NCBI RefSeq assembly: GCF_021088345.1
Contig: NZ_CP088156.1
Location: 2,170,001 to 2,234,000, forward strand
DNA: 64,000 nt
From: Bradyrhizobium ontarionense
Lineage (GTDB): Bacteria; Pseudomonadota; Alphaproteobacteria; Rhizobiales; Xanthobacteraceae
Reading direction: 5' to 3'
Below the pieces are notes generated by a model that was given only the letters and a program-made list of their open reading frames with translations, was not told where the DNA came from and did no database searches. Each line of letters begins with the position of its first letter. The stretch's first letter is position 1. Position numbers and translations under genes: made by a program. Of this stretch, positions 34,459 through 44,174 are shown piece after piece.

Positions 34459-37400
34459 ATGGCTTGCTTTGCGAGAACGATGTCGGCTGCGCTTTTTCTG
34501 GCCACGCCATCGTCGCGACGTCGACTGGCCTGGCCGATCGTCTGCGCAGGAAGCCTCATAGCCACCCAGGCCATGGCGATCGATGTCGCCAACCAGACCG
34601 ATTGGAATACCGCGGTGGCCGCGGTCGCGGCGGCCGGCGCCAACGCGACCGTCAGCATCAACATCACCAGCGGCTTCACGTTGTCGAGCTCGCTCGCGCA
34701 GCTCCAGGCCAGCAACAGCAACGTCACGGTGAACATCACCGGCAATAATCAGGCGATCAACGGCGCCTCGTCCTTCCAGGGCATCGTCGTCAACGGCGCC
34801 AACGCCCCGACCGTCAACATCTCCAGCCTGTCGGTCACCAACACCGCAGCGCTCGGCGGCAACGGCCAGAACGGCCAGAACGGCTATTACAGCGGTGGCC
34901 TGTCCTATGGCTCCGGCGGTGGCGGCGGTGGCGGTCTCGGCGCCGGAGGCGGCTTGCTCGTCGGCAGCGGCGCCAACGTCACGCTCGCATTGGTAACCTT
35001 CACCGGCAACACCGCGACCGGCGGCACGGGCGGCACCGGCGGTAGCGCGCAGAACACGGCAGCCGATCCGGTCAATGGCGGCAATGGCGGCGCCGGCGGC
35101 GCCGCGAACAATGGCGGCGCCAGCGGCGGCGGCGGCACGGGCGGCACCGGCGGACACGCGGGCGGACAAGGCACCACAGGCACCGCGGGAGCCGCGATCG
35201 GCGATGGCGGCGGCGGCGGCGGTGGCTCCGGCACCACCAGCAGCACATCCTACACGGCCAACAACAGCGGCGGCTCCGGCAATGCCAATGGCGGCAATGG
35301 TGGCGCCGGCGGCGATGGCGTCACCAACAACAATGGTAGCCAGGGACCCGGCTCGGATGGCGGCTTCGGCGGCAGTGGCGGCTCCGCAAATGGCGGCGCC
35401 ATCTATGTCGCCACCGGCGGCACGCTGACCATCCTCGATACGCCGATTTCAGGCGCCGCCGTCACCGGTGGCGCCGGCGGCAGCTCCGGCGTCGGCGCGG
35501 GTCCGAGCGCGTTCAACGGAACGGCCGGCGGGACGGGAACGGCGCAGGGAGCCGGCATCTTTCTGAGCGGCGTGATGGCCAACATCGGCGTGTCCAGCGG
35601 CAACGTGACCTATGCCAACACCATCGCCGGCACCGGCCTCACCACCGGCGGCGTCAACACCGCACTCAACAAGACCGGCACCGGCACGCTGACGCTGTCC
35701 GCCACCAACACCTTCACCGGCAACGTCAACATCACCGCCGGCACGGTCTCGATCGCCGGCACTGCCAACCTCGGCAACGTCGCCAACGACGTGATCATTT
35801 CGAACGGCGGCACGCTGGCGGTAACCGGCACGACGACGCTCGCCAATGGGCGCGCCTTCCAACTCGCCGGCCTGTCGACGATCGACGTTGCCAGCGCCAC
35901 CACAACGACGTTGCAGGGCGTGGTCGCGAACGGCGCCTCGGCGGGCACCCTGGTCAAGGCCGGCGGCGGCATCCTGCTGCTCTCGGGCACGAACACCTAC
36001 ACCGGCGCGACCAACGTCGACGGCGGAACGCTGCGCGCGGGATCCGCCGGCGCATTCGGAGCCAGCACCGTCTTCAGCGTGCTCTCCGGCGCGACCCTGG
36101 ATCTCAACGGCTTCAACCAGACGTTCGGTGCGCTCAGCGGCGCTGGTACCGTGACCGGCGCCAACAGCACGATCTCCGGAACGTTGACCCCCGGCGACGG
36201 CACGCCGGCCTCATCGATGGCGATCGTCGGCAATCTCGCGTTCCAATCGGGCGCGCAATACATCGTGCAGGTCAATCCGACCACGTCGTCGTCCACCAAT
36301 GTCACCGGCACTGCGACGCTCGGCGGCGCCGCGGTCACTGCGAACTTCGCCAACGGCAGCTACGTCTCCAAGAAATATACCATCCTCACCGCGACCGGTG
36401 GCGTCAGCGGCACGTTCAGCGGGCTCACCAACACCAATCTGCCGGCCGGCTTCTCGACCAGCTTGAGTTATGATGGCAATGACGCCTTCCTCAACCTGGC
36501 GATGAACCTGGCGCCGCTTCCGACCGGCTTCAACACCAACCAGCGCGGCGTCGTCAACGCGCTGACCAATTACTTCAACACCAACGGCAGCATCCCGATC
36601 GTGTTCGGCAGCTTGACGCCGGCAGGGCTGACCCAGGTTTCCGGCGAGACCGGAACGGGCTCACAACAGACGACGTTCAACGCAATGACGCAGTTCATGG
36701 GCGTCATGACCGACCCGTTCATCGCCGGTCGTGGCGAACTAGGTGCCGGGCCCTCCGGCGCGATCGGCTACGCGGAGGAGACGCTCGCTTACGCGCGCAA
36801 GCGCAATCCGAGCGACGCCCTGGCCGCGATCTACAACAAGGCACCGCCAGCGCCGGTCTTCGTACCAGGCTGGAGCGTGTGGGCAGCCGGCTTCGGCGGC
36901 TCCCAGACCACCGACGGCAACACCGCGCTCGGTTCTAACAATACCACCAGCAACGTCTACGGCACCGCCGTCGGCGCCGACTATCGCTTCTCGCCCTCCA
37001 CCATCGCCGGCTTCTCGCTGGCCGGCGGCGGCACCACGTTCAATGTTGCCAATGGCGGCAGCGGCCGGTCCGACCTGTTCCAGGCCGGCGCCTTCGTCAG
37101 GCACAATGTCGGTGCAGCCTACATTTCGGCGGCATTGGCATATGGCTGGCAGAACGTCACCACCAACCGCACGGTGACCGTGGCCGGCGTCGACCAGCTT
37201 CGGGCCAATTTCGATGCCAACACCTACTCGGGCCGGATCGAAGGCGGCTATCGCTTCGTCTCGCCGTGGATGGGGTTCGGGATCACCCCCTACGCCGCGG
37301 CGCAGTTCACCACCTTCAACCTGCCGGCCTATGCCGAAAACGCAGTCTCCGGCGCCAATACCTTCGCGCTTCGATATGGATCGCAGAGCGTCACCGATAC

Positions 37401-37710
37401 GAGGTCGGAGCTGGGCCTGCGCAGCGACAAATCCTACGCGCTGAGCGACGCCATTCTCACACTGCGCAGCCGCTTCGCGTGGGCCTATGACTTCAATCCC
37501 AGCCGTGCGGTCGGGGCCACGTTCCAGACCCTGCCGGGCGCATCCTTCGTGGTCAACGGCGCGCGGCAGGCCCAGAACTCGGCGCTGACGACGGTCTCCG
37601 CCGAAATGAAGTGGCGGAACGGCTGGTCGGCAGCCGCGAGCTTCGAGGGTGAATTCTCCGAAGTCACACGCAGCTACGCCGGCAAGGGCATCGTACGTTA
37701 CGCGTGGTGA
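34459..37710 (+). CDS. autotransporter with Gly-rich passenger
   Basis: 1083 residues from the ATG at 34459, chosen because AGGGG lies six bases upstream; earlier in-frame TTG (34435) and ATG (34453) codons exist. A long signal peptide ends near ATQAMAID. Residues about 150-330 are extremely Gly/Ala/Asn-rich (GSGGGGGGGLGAGGG). Autotransporter-associated repeats follow (KTGTGTLTLSATNTFTG; KAGGGILLLSGTNTYTG). The barrel occupies the last 270 residues and ends RYAW. The barrel and linker (ALTNYFNTNGSIPIVFGSL) closely resemble those of the protein at 11544-14837, while the passengers differ. A surface-exposed or secreted structural protein is expected. Confidence 0.88.
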   Translation: MACFARTMSAALFLATPSSRRRLAWPIVCAGSLIATQAMAIDVANQTDWNTAVAAVAAAGANATVSINITSGFTLSSSLAQLQASNSNVTVNITGNNQAINGASSFQGIVVNGANAPTVNISSLSVTNTAALGGNGQNGQNGYYSGGLSYGSGGGGGGGLGAGGGLLVGSGANVTLALVTFTGNTATGGTGGTGGSAQNTAADPVNGGNGGAGGAANNGGASGGGGTGGTGGHAGGQGTTGTAGAAIGDGGGGGGGSGTTSSTSYTANNSGGSGNANGGNGGAGGDGVTNNNGSQGPGSDGGFGGSGGSANGGAIYVATGGTLTILDTPISGAAVTGGAGGSSGVGAGPSAFNGTAGGTGTAQGAGIFLSGVMANIGVSSGNVTYANTIAGTGLTTGGVNTALNKTGTGTLTLSATNTFTGNVNITAGTVSIAGTANLGNVANDVIISNGGTLAVTGTTTLANGRAFQLAGLSTIDVASATTTTLQGVVANGASAGTLVKAGGGILLLSGTNTYTGATNVDGGTLRAGSAGAFGASTVFSVLSGATLDLNGFNQTFGALSGAGTVTGANSTISGTLTPGDGTPASSMAIVGNLAFQSGAQYIVQVNPTTSSSTNVTGTATLGGAAVTANFANGSYVSKKYTILTATGGVSGTFSGLTNTNLPAGFSTSLSYDGNDAFLNLAMNLAPLPTGFNTNQRGVVNALTNYFNTNGSIPIVFGSLTPAGLTQVSGETGTGSQQTTFNAMTQFMGVMTDPFIAGRGELGAGPSGAIGYAEETLAYARKRNPSDALAAIYNKAPPAPVFVPGWSVWAAGFGGSQTTDGNTALGSNNTTSNVYGTAVGADYRFSPSTIAGFSLAGGGTTFNVANGGSGRSDLFQAGAFVRHNVGAAYISAALAYGWQNVTTNRTVTVAGVDQLRANFDANTYSGRIEGGYRFVSPWMGFGITPYAAAQFTTFNLPAYAENAVSGANTFALRYGSQSVTDTRSELGLRSDKSYALSDAILTLRSRFAWAYDFNPSRAVGATFQTLPGASFVVNGARQAQNSALTTVSAEMKWRNGWSAAASFEGEFSEVTRSYAGKGIVRYAW

Positions 37711-37755
37711 TGCGCTCGCGCCATCAGCGCGATCCCGCCGGGATACGCCGGCGCA

Positions 37756-37816
37756 GCCGTAGCCCGCATGAGCGAACGTCGACGCACACCGGGCGTCGGC
37801 GGAAGCGACATGCGGG
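37756..37816. repeat. partial palindromic repeat, GTAGCCCGCATGAG variant
   Basis: GTAGCCCGCATGAGCGAACG followed by GGCGTCGGCGGAAGCGACAT and GCGGGG. It is a half element with an internal insertion, downstream of the second autotransporter. Confidence 0.5.
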
Positions 37817-37878
37817 GACACCCTCGCGTCGGCATGATGCGTGGAGAGAGCGGCCCCAGGTCGCTGCGCTCGCCCCGG

Positions 37879-38499
37879 CTACGGCCGTTGCGCAGTTGGA
37901 TGGAGGACCGGCTGATAGCCGGCACGCAGCGCGCGCAGGGTGGAGGGCGGGGTCAGCAGCAGCGGCGCGGTGATGTCGTCGCGCGGCGCGTCATAGCCGG
38001 CAACGGACCATGGCAGCGCCTTGCCCTGCAGGATCAGGAAGCTCGCCTCGCCGGCCTGCACCATCGTGCCGTCAGGCAGCTCCGCGATCGGTCCCGGCAA
38101 TGGATGCAGCCGCTTCCGGCCGCGATCGAGCCGCTCGCGATGCAGCGCCACGTCGATCTCCGCAGCACGAACACCGCTGCCGCCGTTGCCCTGCTCCCAC
38201 GCCGCGCGAAAGCGGTTGGCATCGTCGCGCCGGCAATAGAAGCACGGCCGGTGGCCGGCGGCGAAAGCCGTGGCTTCATCGAGGAAGAACAGCTCGGTCC
38301 AGCTCCGCGTCGCCATCACCTCGCGGCGGCGGCCGCGGAAGTCGCACAGGCACACCAGCCAGGCGGAGCTCGACCAGCGCCTGTTCCGCAGCGTCTTGGT
38401 CGCGGGATCATGGATGATGCCGCGGTTGCCGGTGAACAACCCACGGTGCGGCGTGGCGATGATCTCGCCAGTCGGGGTGACGCGGTTCTGCAGAGGCAT
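37879..38499 (-). CDS. conserved hypothetical protein with Cys pair
   Basis: 206 residues from the ATG at 38499, with GGAG seven bases upstream. No family name is recognised. Visible features: an N-terminal TPHRGLFTGNRGIIHD, a WLVCLCDFRGRRR segment, and GHRPCFYCRRDDANRF, where two cysteines three residues apart and nearby His could bind a metal. No membrane helix or signal peptide is present. I recall similar unnamed proteins in related genomes. It is isolated on the minus strand, with a palindromic repeat on its upstream side. Confidence 0.7.
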   Translation of the reverse strand: MPLQNRVTPTGEIIATPHRGLFTGNRGIIHDPATKTLRNRRWSSSAWLVCLCDFRGRRREVMATRSWTELFFLDEATAFAAGHRPCFYCRRDDANRFRAAWEQGNGGSGVRAAEIDVALHRERLDRGRKRLHPLPGPIAELPDGTMVQAGEASFLILQGKALPWSVAGYDAPRDDITAPLLLTPPSTLRALRAGYQPVLHPTAQRP

Positions 38500-38518
38500 C
38501 AAGGCGCTCCGCTCCAGC

Positions 38519-38638
38519 CGTCATTGCGAGGAGCACTTGCGACGAAGCAATCCAGGATGTCTCGTTGCGACGATTCTGGATTGCTTCCGCCGTCGCCCTC
38601 CGGGCTATGGCGGACACGTCGCTTCGATCGCAATGACG
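38519..38638. repeat. palindromic repeat, CGTCATTGCGAGGAG family
   Basis: CGTCATTGCGAGGAGCACTT ... GCAATCCAGGATG faces ATTCTGGATTGCTTCC ... GATCGCAATGACG. Same family as 31903-32023. Confidence 0.8.
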
Positions 38639-38646
38639 GGCCCTGC

Positions 38647-39168
38647 TCACGCCGCTCCGTCGCGCAGCGGCGGCGCGAACGACAGCGCGGTGTCCCAGGG
38701 GAAGAAGATCCAGGTGTCCTGCGACACCTCGGTAATGAAGGTATCCACCAGCGGCCGGCCCTTCGGCTTGGCATAGACGGTGGCGAAATGGGCGTCCGGC
38801 AGCATCTCGCGCACCAACTGCGCGGTCTTGCCGGTGTCGACGAGGTCGTCGACGATCAGGAGCCCCTTGCCGGTGCCGCCGCCGAGCTTCAGCGTATCCT
38901 CGGAGATCGCCTTCAGGATGTTCAGCTCGCCCTGGCGGGTGTGGTCGTAGCTGGCGATGCCCACCGTATCGATCACGCGCACGCCCAGTTCGCGCGCTAC
39001 GATCGCGGCCGGCACCAGGCCGCCGCGGGTGATGGCGATGATGGCCGCGAACGGGCCGACCTCGTTCAGCCGCCAGGTCAGCGCCCGGCAGTCGCGGTGA
39101 AACTGGTCCCAGGACACCGGGAAGGCCCGCCCCGCCCGCTCCTCTGCAGTCAACGTCTTGTCCGTCAT
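38647..39168 (-). CDS. gpt: xanthine phosphoribosyltransferase
   Basis: 173 residues from the ATG at 39168 (a start at 39198 is possible). The PRPP-binding loop [15 protein letters not shown] near residue 105 is unmistakable, and [19 protein letters not shown] and [14 protein letters not shown] segments ([16 protein letters not shown]) match Gpt. It converts xanthine, and usually guanine, plus PRPP to the nucleotide in purine salvage. It ends WIFFPWD, a typical Gpt ending. The CinA-like gene lies 37 bp upstream on the same strand and may be co-transcribed. Confidence 0.88.
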   Translation of the reverse strand: MTDKTLTAEERAGRAFPVSWDQFHRDCRALTWRLNEVGPFAAIIAITRGGLVPAAIVARELGVRVIDTVGIASYDHTRQGELNILKAISEDTLKLGGGTGKGLLIVDDLVDTGKTAQLVREMLPDAHFATVYAKPKGRPLVDTFITEVSQDTWIFFPWDTALSFAPPLRDGAA

Positions 39169-39205
39169 CTCGCTTGTCCATCGCCTCTCGAAAGCCAAAA
39201 CTGTC

Positions 39206-39943
39206 TTAGCGCGTCACGTTCAGCCCGGCGATCATCTCCTTCACCGCGGCCATCGCAGCCGACAACTTGTCCTGGTCGCGCGAGCGCACGACGAGATGCG
39301 TATTCGGCTTCTGGTCCTCGTCGATGAAGGGATAGCTGCCGATGATGGTGTCAGGATGCGCCTTGGCGATCTCGCGCAACGGACCGCCGATGTCGCCCTC
39401 GCGCGCATTGGCGCGGACGGTTTCCGAGAGCATGCGGACACCGGATTTCAGCTTCGGCGCGACGATATCCATCATCGCCTGCATGATCGAGGGCACGCCT
39501 GCCATGACGATGACGTTGCCGAGCTTGAAGCCGGGCGCGAGGATGGTCGCGCTCTGGATCAGCTCGGCGCCGTCCGGGATGCGCGCCATGCGCAGCCGGG
39601 CCTCATTGAGCTCCTGCTCGCTCCAGCGCTCGCGGAAGCGCGCCACCACCTCGGGATGATGGTCGATGCCGACGCCGAAGGCCTTGGCGATCGCATCAGC
39701 CGTGATGTCGTCATGGGTCGGGCCGATGCCGCCGGTCGTAAACACATAGGTGTAGCGGTGCCGCAGCGCGTCCAGCGCCGCGATGATGTCGGGCTCGTCG
39801 TCCGAGACCACCCGCACCTCCTTCAGGTCGATGCCGAGATTGGTCAGGTATTCGGCGATGAAGCCGATGTTCTTGTCCTTGGTCCGGCCGGACAGGATCT
39901 CGTCGCCGATGACCAGCAATCCCGCGGTGACGATGTCGCTCAT
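39206..39943 (-). CDS. competence/damage-inducible protein A family (CinA N-terminal, MoeA-like)
   Basis: 245 residues from the ATG at 39943, preceded by AAGGAG. The molybdopterin-binding-like fold shows [46 protein letters not shown] and [14 protein letters not shown]. The C-terminal nicotinamide-nucleotide amidohydrolase domain of long CinA is absent, so this is the short form. Known long homologues hydrolyse ADP-ribose or FAD-type pyrophosphates; the short form may share that activity. A cytosolic protein is expected. Confidence 0.87.
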   Translation of the reverse strand: MSDIVTAGLLVIGDEILSGRTKDKNIGFIAEYLTNLGIDLKEVRVVSDDEPDIIAALDALRHRYTYVFTTGGIGPTHDDITADAIAKAFGVGIDHHPEVVARFRERWSEQELNEARLRMARIPDGAELIQSATILAPGFKLGNVIVMAGVPSIMQAMMDIVAPKLKSGVRMLSETVRANAREGDIGGPLREIAKAHPDTIIGSYPFIDEDQKPNTHLVVRSRDQDKLSAAMAAVKEMIAGLNVTR

Positions 39944-40171
39944 GGTTTCTCCTTGCATCTCCCGTCTCTTTTGGCCCGGGCCGGCGCCAATGTCATCCGG
40001 TACGTCAGCGGTTATGCCGCGGATTTGAGCATCATGCAGCCGGTTTTTCGGGCACGATTTCCGCACCCCCCACCAAATGCCGCTGAGGAATGCATATCGC
40101 GCTGGCCCGGCCCTTGCTACCATCATGCAGAGTCATGCAGTGTATGGCGAGGCTGGGACATACGGGCATCT

Positions 40172-41590
40172 ATGGCAGTTGCGTTCGACGAGATGAACGA
40201 GCCGGACGGCGAAGTCCGTCAGGCCTATCAGGAGCTGTCGCGGTGGCTGAAGGAAACGCCGCCGGACGCGCTGGAATATCGCCGCCAGGAGGCGGAATTG
40301 CTGTTCCGGCGAATCGGCATCACCTTCGCCGTCTATGGCGAGGCGGAAGCGCAGGAGCGGCTGATCCCGTTCGACGTGATCCCGCGCATCCTGTCCGGCA
40401 AGGAATGGACGCTGCTGGAAAAGGGGCTCAAGCAGCGCGTCAAGGCGCTGAACATGTTCCTGCGCGACATCTATCATGGCCGCGAGATCCTGCGCGCCAA
40501 CATCGTCCCGGATGACCTGATCTTCCAGAACCCGGTCTTCCGCCCTGAGATGAACGGGCAGGACGTGCCGCACGACGTCTACGTCCATATCGCCGGCATC
40601 GACATCGTCCGCGTCGACGCCAACGACTTCATCGTGCTGGAGGACAATGCGCGCACGCCGTCCGGTGTGTCCTACATGCTGGAAAACCGCGAGATCATGA
40701 TGCGGCTGTTTCCGGACCTGTTCGCGCGCCACCGCGTCGCGCCGGTCGAGCGCTATCCGGACGAGCTGTTGTCGGCGCTGCGCTCGGTGGCGCCGCTCAG
40801 CGCCTCGGCCGAGCCGACGGTGGCGCTGATGACACCCGGCATCTACAATTCCGCCTACTACGAGCACTCGTTCCTGGCCGACAAGCTCGGCATCGAGCTG
40901 GTCGAGGGTCGTGACCTCATCGTCAAGAACGACGAGGTGTTCATGCGCACCACCGAAGGGCTGAAACGGGTCGACGTGATCTACCGCCGCGTCGATGACG
41001 ATTTCCTCGATCCTCTCACCTTCCGCCCCGATTCGGCGCTCGGCGTCCCCGGCCTGATGGCGGCCTACGCCGCCGGCAATGTGACCCTGGCCAACGCCGT
41101 GGGCACGGGCATTGCCGACGACAAGGCGATCTATTCCTACATGCCCGACATCGTGAAGTTCTATCTGGGCGAGGAGCCGATCCTGAAGAACGTGCAGACC
41201 TGGCGCTGCCGCGAGCCGCAGGATCTCTCCTACGTGCTCGACCATCTCGGCGAGCTCGTGGTCAAGGAGGTGCACGGCTCCGGCGGCTACGGCATGCTGA
41301 TCGGTCCGGCGGCCACCAAGGCGACGATCGAGGCGTTCCGCGACAAGCTGAAGCGCGAGCCCGAGGGCTTCATTGCCCAGCCGACCTTGGCGCTGTCGAC
41401 CTGTCCGACCTGCGTCACCTCGGGGCTGGCGCCGCGCCATGTGGATCTGCGGCCGTTCGTGCTGACGGGGCGCGACCGCGTCACCATCGTGCCCGGCGGC
41501 CTCACCCGCGTGGCACTGAAGGAAGGCTCGCTGGTGGTGAATTCCAGCCAGGGCGGCGGCACCAAGGACACATGGGTGCTGGATGAGTAG
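40172..41590 (+). CDS. circularly permuted ATP-grasp type 2 protein
   Basis: 472 residues. Blocks seen: QEAELLFRRIGITFAVYG, IPRILSGKEWTLLEKGLKQR, NMFLRDIYHGREIL, DFIVLEDNARTPSGVSYML, VDVIYRRVDDDFLDPL, VVKEVHGSGGYGMLIGP and GTKDTWVLDE. These match the CP-ATP-grasp/DUF404-407 type, predicted to form amide bonds by ATP-dependent carboxylate activation. With the alpha-E, transglutaminase and Anbu genes that follow on the same strand it forms a gene set that is known to recur. A reading frame open further upstream lacks family similarity, so this ATG was chosen. Confidence 0.9.
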   Translation: MAVAFDEMNEPDGEVRQAYQELSRWLKETPPDALEYRRQEAELLFRRIGITFAVYGEAEAQERLIPFDVIPRILSGKEWTLLEKGLKQRVKALNMFLRDIYHGREILRANIVPDDLIFQNPVFRPEMNGQDVPHDVYVHIAGIDIVRVDANDFIVLEDNARTPSGVSYMLENREIMMRLFPDLFARHRVAPVERYPDELLSALRSVAPLSASAEPTVALMTPGIYNSAYYEHSFLADKLGIELVEGRDLIVKNDEVFMRTTEGLKRVDVIYRRVDDDFLDPLTFRPDSALGVPGLMAAYAAGNVTLANAVGTGIADDKAIYSYMPDIVKFYLGEEPILKNVQTWRCREPQDLSYVLDHLGELVVKEVHGSGGYGMLIGPAATKATIEAFRDKLKREPEGFIAQPTLALSTCPTCVTSGLAPRHVDLRPFVLTGRDRVTIVPGGLTRVALKEGSLVVNSSQGGGTKDTWVLDE

Positions 41591-41967
41591 AGGCTGCTTC
41601 AACGGGGGCGGTGCGTCCCATCTTCCTGAAGGATGGAGTGTGAGCACACATCTTGCCACACCGACGGTGCACCCTCTCCCTTTGTGGGAGAGGGTGGCGA
41701 CGAGCGTCAGCTCGGCGCCGGGTGAGGGGTTCTCTCGGCATACGCAAGCGCGGATAGAGACCCCTCACCCGGCTTCGCTTCGCGAATCCACCCTCTGCCA
41801 CAAGGGGAGAGGGTGGACCGAGGACGCAGCGAAGACGTGTGCTCAAATGAGCAGGGTCAGAGAGGGGGTCCACTCTCTCCGCGATTTCGCGTCCACTTTC
41901 GCGCGGAGAGAACCTCCGCCCCGCCCCAGCAAGCGTCACATGCCAAGCAGCCGATAGAAACCGCCCC
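41591..41967. other. intergenic region largely filled by repeats
   Basis: 377 bp separating the ATP-grasp and alpha-E genes. 41670-41816 is a palindromic repeat; the rest shows CG-rich low-order inverted repeats near 41820-41920. No gene is supported. Confidence 0.6.
41670..41816. repeat. palindromic repeat, CACCCTCTCCCTTTGTGGGAG family
   Basis: CACCCTCTCCCTTTGTGGGA ... CCGGGTGAGGGGTTC on the left pairs with ACCCCTCACCCGG ... CCACAAGGGGAGAGGGTGG on the right. The arms carry their own smaller hairpins. Confidence 0.8.
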
Positions 41968-42912
41968 ATGCTCTCGCGCACCGCCGAAAACCTGTACTGG
42001 CTGGCCCGCTATGTCGAGCGCGCCGAGTACCTCGCCCGCACCATCGACGCGACCCTGCGCGTCACCGCCCTTCCCGCCGCCTATATCGGCAAGACCAACG
42101 AGTGGGAATCGGCGCTGATGACCGCTGGCGTCAATGTCAGCTTCTACGAGGTCTATGCGGAGGCCAACGAGCAGAACGTCGTCGAATATCTCTCCTTCAG
42201 CCAGTCGAACCCATCCTCGATCAGGAACTGCATCGAAGGCGCCCGTCTCAACGCCCGCTCGGTCCGCACCGCGCTGACGTCCGAGATGTGGGACACGCTC
42301 AACGGCTCCTGGATCGAGCTGCAGGAGGTGTGGAGCAAGGGCACCAAGACGCGCGAGGAACTTGCCCGCTTCCTGCGCTTCGTCCAGGAGACCTCGCTGC
42401 GCTTCGACGGTTCCGCCTACCGGACCATGCTCCGTAACGACGCCTATTGGTTCTCCCGGCTCGGCCTGCATCTGGAGCGCGCCGACAACACCGCCCGCAT
42501 TCTCGACGTGAAATATCACGTGCTGCTGCCCGAGGAGGAGCATGTCGGCGGTCCGCTCGACTATTACCAGTGGACCTCGATCCTGCGCTCGGTATCGGCG
42601 CTGACGGCCTATCACTGGGTCTATCGCGAGACGCTCAAGCCCTGGCTGATCGCGGATCTCCTGATGCTCAACGACACGCTGCCGCGCTCGCTGGCGAGCT
42701 GCTACGGTAATCTCGTCCGCAATCTCGACCAGATTGGCGTGGCCTATGGCCGCCAAGGCCCGGCCCAGCGCCATGCCCGCGGCGTCCGCAACCGGCTCGA
42801 GCATTCCAACATGGACGACATCTTCCAGCACGGCGTGCACGAGTTCATCCAGGAATTCATCTCCGACAATTCGCGGTTGGGAGAGATCATCACCAAGCAG
42901 TACCTGATCTGA
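41968..42912 (+). CDS. alpha-E domain protein
   Basis: 314 residues, all-helical. The start SRTAENLYWLARYVERAEYL is the signature of the alpha-E family, and NAYWFSRLGLHLERAD-type and GRQGPAQRHARGVRN segments follow. Alpha-E proteins occur beside CP-ATP-grasp and transglutaminase-like proteins and are thought to act with them in an uncharacterised peptide-ligation or modification pathway. It is placed exactly there in this window: after the ATP-grasp gene and 148 bp before the transglutaminase gene. Confidence 0.9.
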   Translation: MLSRTAENLYWLARYVERAEYLARTIDATLRVTALPAAYIGKTNEWESALMTAGVNVSFYEVYAEANEQNVVEYLSFSQSNPSSIRNCIEGARLNARSVRTALTSEMWDTLNGSWIELQEVWSKGTKTREELARFLRFVQETSLRFDGSAYRTMLRNDAYWFSRLGLHLERADNTARILDVKYHVLLPEEEHVGGPLDYYQWTSILRSVSALTAYHWVYRETLKPWLIADLLMLNDTLPRSLASCYGNLVRNLDQIGVAYGRQGPAQRHARGVRNRLEHSNMDDIFQHGVHEFIQEFISDNSRLGEIITKQYLI

Positions 42913-43060
42913 GGGCCCCGCCGCGGCCGAGACTGTGGCCGGGAGACCACTTCCGGCGCTTCGGTGCGCCCCTCGGCCCAGTCGAAGGCCGGCCTGCCCT
43001 TTCGAGGGAAGGTGAAACGAGCTACCGCGGTAAGCAACCTTACAAGATCGATCGACCGCC

Positions 43061-43909
43061 ATGCGCCTGCGTATCTCTCATTCCACCACCTATCGCTATG
43101 AGCCGGCGGCAACCGGCGTCATCCAGATCATCCGCATGACGCCAGGCAGTCATGACGGCCAATATGTCGCGGAATGGCAGATCGACGTTTCGACCGATTC
43201 GCGCCTCGACATGCACGAGGACGCCTTCGGCAACATGACCCATGTGATCACGCATGGGGCACTGCAGGATCTGACCATCACCGCCGAAGGGCTGGTCGAG
43301 ACGCACGACACCGGCGGCGTGCTGAAGGGAACGGACGAGCGGTTTCCGCCCGTCTTCTTCCTGCGCCAGACCCCACTCACGACCGCCAATGCCGCCATGG
43401 CCGCTGTCGTGCGCGACCTGCGCGCGGAATCGGAGAGCGACCAGCTCGGCTTCCTGCACACGCTGATGACGCAGGTCTACGAGCACATGACCTTCGACGA
43501 GGACCCGACCAACAGCGGCACCTCGGCCGCGGAGGCGTTCGCCCTGAAACGCGGCGTCTGCCAGGACTATGCGCATATCTTCATCGCCTGCGCCCGCGCC
43601 GGCGGCATCCCTGCCCGTTTCGTGTCCGGGCATTTCCTGCGCTCCGATGGTGCAGTGCATCAGCAGGCAGGCCACGCCTGGGCCGAGGCCTATGTGCCCA
43701 CGCTGGGCTGGGTCGGCTTCGACGCCGCCAACTGCATCTGCACCACCGATGCGCATGTCCGCGTCGCGATCGGGCTCGACTATCTCGGGGCGGCGCCGGT
43801 CCGCGGCACGCGCTATGGCGGCGGCCACGAGACACTGACCGTGAAGGTGAAGGTCGAGCAGGTCGGCCGCGGCGGCCAATCGCAATCGCAGTCACAGCGG
43901 CAGTCCTGA
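43061..43909 (+). CDS. transglutaminase-like cysteine protease family protein
   Basis: 282 residues. The N-terminal beta domain (RLRISHSTTYRYEPAATG) is typical of bacterial transglutaminase-like proteins. The catalytic triad is visible: Cys in KRGVCQDYAHIF, His in QAGHAWAEAYVP and Asp in WVGFDAANC. Bacterial members are predicted peptidases or amide-transfer enzymes. No signal peptide is seen, so it should act in the cytosol with the neighbouring ATP-grasp and alpha-E proteins. It ends in a Gln/Ser-rich tail (QSQSQSQRQS). Confidence 0.92.
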   Translation: MRLRISHSTTYRYEPAATGVIQIIRMTPGSHDGQYVAEWQIDVSTDSRLDMHEDAFGNMTHVITHGALQDLTITAEGLVETHDTGGVLKGTDERFPPVFFLRQTPLTTANAAMAAVVRDLRAESESDQLGFLHTLMTQVYEHMTFDEDPTNSGTSAAEAFALKRGVCQDYAHIFIACARAGGIPARFVSGHFLRSDGAVHQQAGHAWAEAYVPTLGWVGFDAANCICTTDAHVRVAIGLDYLGAAPVRGTRYGGGHETLTVKVKVEQVGRGGQSQSQSQRQS

Positions 43910-43950
43910 AATCCGGAACCGCCGCTCCTAGCTAGCCCCACCACCGGTGT

Positions 43951-44050
43951 CATTCCGGGGCGCGCGGTAGCGCGAGCCCGGAATCCATCGGGCGGCAGAA
44001 CGCGCGGGAAAATGGATTCCGGGCTCGTGCTGTGCACGCCCCGGAATGAC
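43951..44050. repeat. palindromic repeat, TCATTCCGGGGC family
   Basis: TCATTCCGGGGCGCGCGGTA ... GGAATCCATCGG faces AATGGATTCCGGGCTC ... CGCCCCGGAATGAC, between the transglutaminase and Anbu genes. Confidence 0.85.
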
Positions 44051-44174
44051 GACCTTTTGTGTAGCGGCCGCTCATCCGGGCAACGGCACTCCCGGTGACA
44101 TACGCGACCCGATCAGGGTTGGACGAGCCGCCGAATTTCGCTAGTAATTTGCGCACTGGCTCGAGGGGATGACG

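Noticed and set aside
34905..35430. Low-complexity GGCGGC-rich DNA considered as a tandem-repeat element
   Set aside because: It is in frame and encodes the Gly-rich passenger of an autotransporter.
40133..41659. 508-codon open frame antisense to the ATP-grasp gene
   Set aside because: Long antisense frames are normal at this GC content. Only the plus strand shows family motifs and a ribosome site.
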